Assembly (NCBI RefSeq): GCF_000278725.1
Contig: NZ_ALCA01000111.1
Location: 1-64,000 of the forward strand
DNA length: 64,000 nt
Reading direction: 5' to 3'
Source of the DNA: Actinomyces sp. ICM47
GTDB lineage: Bacteria; Actinomycetota; Actinomycetes; Actinomycetales; Actinomycetaceae
The notes beneath the pieces were generated by a model. That model was not told where the DNA came from and ran no database searches. It worked only from the letters and a program-made list of their open reading frames with translations. This document shows, one piece after another, positions 61,184 to 64,000 of this stretch (positions within the stretch are counted from its first letter, which is position 1; each line of letters begins with the position of its first letter). The translations under genes and the position numbers were made by a program.

Positions 61184-64000
61184 CCCCCGACGATCTGCGG
61201 GTCGCCGGCTTCCTCGACGCGCGCCGGGCTCTGTCGTTCCTGGAGGAACTGCCTGCGGGGCAGTCGTGGGTGGGGGATCTGAGCGCGTCGGCCGATCCTG
61301 ACCAGGCCCTGCTGCAGGCGGTGCGTCTGCGCGAGGCGGACCCCGGCCTCGTCGGTGCGCTGAGCCGAGATGAGCGCGCTCGTCGTCGCGTGTGCGCGAT
61401 CCTGGGTGGGAGCCAGTGGTTGGGCGATTACGTCATCGCTGATCCTGCCCGCGCGGCTGCGATTAATGAGGATCCGGGTGATCCTCGGGAGGTCTTGTAC
61501 GAGGCCGTGGGAGCCCGTACTGTCGGGCGCGGCGCGTTGGTGGCCGCGCGGGAGGCCACCGCCGACGACTTGCGCGCCGCCTACCGGCGCGTGCTGCTAC
61601 ATCTGGCCGCCGACGACCTGACGAGCGGCACCCCCGAGGACATCATGCCGAGTGTGGGGGCGCGCATCGCGGACCTGGTGGACGCCACTCTCGACGCGGG
61701 CCTGGCCCTGGCCCGCCGCGACGTCGACCCCGAGGGCTCCGTCCCCTTCGCGATCATCGCCATGGGCAAGACGGGCGCGCGCGAACTCAACTACATCTCC
61801 GACGTGGATGTCATCTACGTGGCTGAGGCGGGGGAAGACGGGGACGAACGAAGTGCCCTGGAGAAAGCAACCCGCCTGGCCTCAGCCACGGCCTCGGCGT
61901 GCTCGGGGCCGGGAACGCAGGCACCGCTGTGGACCGTGGACGCGAACCTGCGGCCCGAGGGGCGCAACGGCGTCCTCGTGCGCACGATTGAGTCCTACCG
62001 ACAGTACTGGGACAAGTGGGCGCAGACCTGGGAGTTCCAGGCTCTGCTCAAGGCGCGCGCGTGCGCGGGCGACCCAGAGCTGGGGCGCGCCTTCGAGGAG
62101 GCGGCGCAGCCCTACGTGTGGAGCGCGTCAGCACGCGAGGGTTTCGTGGAGGCCGCGCGCGCGATGCGCCGCCGCGTCGAAGACAACATCTCCCGCTCCC
62201 ACGCCTCACGCGAACTCAAGCTCGGGCGCGGCGGACTACGCGACGTCGAGTTCACCGTGCAGCTGCTTCAGTTGGTTCACGGACGCACTGATGCCTTCCT
62301 GCGGGTGCGCTCGACCCTGGAGGCGATCAGCGCGCTGCGCGAGGGCGGCTACATCGCACGCTCCGACGCCGACCAGTTGTCCTCCTGCTACCGCTTCCTG
62401 CGCGCGCTCGAGCACCGCACGCAGCTGCCGCGCATGCGCCGCAACCACCTGATTCCCGACAAGGACAGCGACCTGCGCGTCCTCGGGCGGGCTATGGACC
62501 CGGTGCGTTACCCCGACGCCGACGCGATCCGCTCGGCCATCGACGACGTGCGCGCTGACGTGCGCGCCCTGCATGAGGACGTGTTCTACCGGCCGATCAT
62601 CGCGGCTACCGCATCCCTAAGCGCGGATGAGGCCTCCTTGCACGCCGAGGGCGCGCGCGACCGACTGGCCGCCATCGGATACCGCGACCCCGCGGGAGCT
62701 CTCATACACATCGCCGCCCTCACTCAGGGCACGAGCCGTCGCGCCGCGATCCAACGCCACCTCCTGCCCGTATTCATCTCGTGGCTGGCAAACGGCGCTG
62801 ACCCCGACATGGGCCTACTCAACTTCCGCGTCCTGTCCGAGGACATTGGGGAGTCGCACTGGTATCTGGCACTCCTGCGCGACTCGGGGGTGGCCGCCCG
62901 CAGACTGATGACGATGCTGCCGAACTCCCGGTGGATCGCCGACGCGCTGGCCAAGCGGCCCGAGGCCGTGGCGTGGCTGGACGACGACGCGGAGTTGGCA
63001 CCGCGCGAGCCGCAGAGGCTCACCCGAGAAGTCGCCGCTCTCATCGACCGCCACGACGACGCGACGGAGGCAGCCGCCCGCGTGCGTGCCGTGCGCACCC
63101 GCGAGCTGACGCGCGCCGCCATGAGCGACCTACTCGGCGGAGTCGACCCGCGCGGGCACGCCATCGCCGACGCGACGGACGCCGCACTGCTCGGAGCCCT
63201 CGCGATTGCGGGGCGGGAGGAAGCCGAGCGGTGGGGGAGCGAGCGCGCCCACGTCACCTTCGTGGCGATGGGCCGCTACGGCGGGCGCGAGTGTTCCTAT
63301 GCCTCCGACGCCGACGTCATTGCCTTGCATGAACCCGTCGGTGGTGCCTCCGACTCCGAGGCTGCGGCCAGTGCCACTGCGATCGTTAATCGGGTCAAGA
63401 AACTCCTCGGTTCGGCGACCAGCCAGCTCGGTATCGTTGTCGACCTCGACCTGCGCCCCGAGGGGAAGAATGGCCCGATGAGCCGCACCATCGCCTCGCA
63501 TGAGGAGTACGCGCAGCGCTGGGCCTCGACGTGGGAGCGCCAGGCTGCTGTGCGCGCCCGGCCTATCGGATCGAGCGACCTCGACGAGCGCGCCCGCGCC
63601 CTGTTTGAGTCCATGGCCTACAGGGAGGTGAGCGAGTCGGAGGTGCGTGACATCCGACTGCTCAAGGCCCGCATGGAAAACGAGCGTCTGCCGCGCGGCA
63701 GCGAACCCGCCCGGCACGTCAAGCTTGGCCCCGGCGGACTCTCCGACGTCGAGTGGACGATTCAGCTCATTCAGATGCGCCACGGGCGCGAGGTTGAGGG
63801 CCTGCGGACCCCCTCCACGACGCGGGCCATTGCGGTCGCGCGCGACGCGGGGCTGCTGGCCGCGCCCGACGCCGAGATTCTCCTGAGCGCCTGGGACCTG
63901 GCCACGCGTATTCGCGCCGGCAATACCTTGGCGACCGGGCGCATGAGCGGTGTGAAGCTCGACGTCCTGCCCCGTGACAGCGCGGAGCTGAGCGCGCTTG
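61180..64000 (+). CDS. glnE: Glutamine synthetase adenylyltransferase/adenylyl-removase (3' end outside window)
   Basis: 940 codons visible of a protein usually near 1000 residues. Two nucleotidyltransferase domains: MGKTGARELNYISDVDVIYV (adenylyl-removing half, about residues 193-212) and MGRYGGRECSYASDADVIAL (adenylylating half, about 690-709), each followed by LRPEGRNG or LRPEGKNG and a helical domain ending in a GLRDVEFTVQL or GLSDVEWTIQL box. The GTG overlaps the glnA2 stop. The frame was read by eye across the window end because it lacks an early stop. In actinobacteria the target is the GlnA1 enzyme elsewhere. Confidence 0.93.
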   Translation, partial: MTPDDLRVAGFLDARRALSFLEELPAGQSWVGDLSASADPDQALLQAVRLREADPGLVGALSRDERARRRVCAILGGSQWLGDYVIADPARAAAINEDPGDPREVLYEAVGARTVGRGALVAAREATADDLRAAYRRVLLHLAADDLTSGTPEDIMPSVGARIADLVDATLDAGLALARRDVDPEGSVPFAIIAMGKTGARELNYISDVDVIYVAEAGEDGDERSALEKATRLASATASACSGPGTQAPLWTVDANLRPEGRNGVLVRTIESYRQYWDKWAQTWEFQALLKARACAGDPELGRAFEEAAQPYVWSASAREGFVEAARAMRRRVEDNISRSHASRELKLGRGGLRDVEFTVQLLQLVHGRTDAFLRVRSTLEAISALREGGYIARSDADQLSSCYRFLRALEHRTQLPRMRRNHLIPDKDSDLRVLGRAMDPVRYPDADAIRSAIDDVRADVRALHEDVFYRPIIAATASLSADEASLHAEGARDRLAAIGYRDPAGALIHIAALTQGTSRRAAIQRHLLPVFISWLANGADPDMGLLNFRVLSEDIGESHWYLALLRDSGVAARRLMTMLPNSRWIADALAKRPEAVAWLDDDAELAPREPQRLTREVAALIDRHDDATEAAARVRAVRTRELTRAAMSDLLGGVDPRGHAIADATDAALLGALAIAGREEAERWGSERAHVTFVAMGRYGGRECSYASDADVIALHEPVGGASDSEAAASATAIVNRVKKLLGSATSQLGIVVDLDLRPEGKNGPMSRTIASHEEYAQRWASTWERQAAVRARPIGSSDLDERARALFESMAYREVSESEVRDIRLLKARMENERLPRGSEPARHVKLGPGGLSDVEWTIQLIQMRHGREVEGLRTPSTTRAIAVARDAGLLAAPDAEILLSAWDLATRIRAGNTLATGRMSGVKLDVLPRDSAELSAL

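Overview
The window reads as a chromosomal segment of a high-GC Gram-positive actinobacterium, most plausibly a member of the Actinomycetaceae (Schaalia/Actinomyces type). This rests on several actinobacteria-restricted families (SepH, DUF4193, DUF3710, DUF3159, DUF3000, DUF5998, DUF7455), an ADP-glucose glycogen pathway with a GT4-type synthase, a phosphatidylinositol-mannoside operon, a glnA2-glnE pair, a surface protein with an LAxTG sorting signal, and strong GC bias with many GTG starts. The genus is an inference from gene content; no rRNA is present to confirm it.

Layout. 1-1047: end of smc. 1.1-4.05 kb: a small accessory patch between smc and the DUF7455/parE block, with a ribbon-helix-helix gene, a frameshifted ISL3-family transposase interrupted by two identical 28-nt repeats, a clearly AT-rich orphan membrane protein, and an IS30-like fragment. 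4.1-14.1 kb: DUF7455 gene, parE, two paralogous double-GNAT genes, a sugar porter/PfkB sugar kinase operon, and parC facing it. 14.2-31.9 kb: a conserved actinobacterial housekeeping stretch (DUF5998, phosphodiesterase, sepH, DUF4193-DUF3710-OB-DUF3159, twin TrkA proteins divergent from a KimA-type K+ transporter and a TRAM methyltransferase, ClC channel, S9 peptidase, dxs, RNase D, DUF3000). 32-34.2 kb: glgX. 34.3-34.8 kb: five tRNA genes (Gly, Val, Gly, Cys, Val) with a promoter and a strong terminator. 34.8-36.35 kb: a repeat-rich stretch without a credible gene. 36.4-43 kb: LAxTG surface protein, GH13 alpha-glucosidase overlapping a GYQQ-repeat membrane protein, ATP-grasp ligase and a FemAB transferase. 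43-54.1 kb: thrS-HIT-PIP synthase-PIM acyltransferase-PimA-membrane protein operon running into three consecutive PrsW-family membrane proteases and a NUDIX gene. 54.1-57.5 kb: serB-glgC divergent from the glycogen synthase gene. 57.5-64 kb: ABC ATPase, NfeD-SPFH pair, glnA2 and most of glnE (cut by the window end).

How the genes work together. Glycogen: glgC makes ADP-glucose, the GT4 synthase uses it, glgX debranches, and the GH13 alpha-glucosidase may finish short oligosaccharides. Potassium: two RCK/TrkA proteins sit back to back with a KimA-like transporter. Envelope: PIM lipid synthesis, a candidate peptidoglycan cross-bridge pair (ATP-grasp ligase plus FemAB), SepH for division, a sortase substrate and three PrsW proteases. 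Nitrogen: glnA2 is translationally coupled to glnE although it lacks the adenylylation motif.

Most interesting for follow-up: the repeat pair inside the dead ISL3 transposase, the three-gene PrsW locus with its repeat-bearing central member, the repeat family and 75-nt palindrome downstream of the tRNA array, and a recurrent arrangement of a -10-like hexamer 6-8 nt before the start codon, predicting many leaderless mRNAs. I found no complete novel defence or biosynthetic system.
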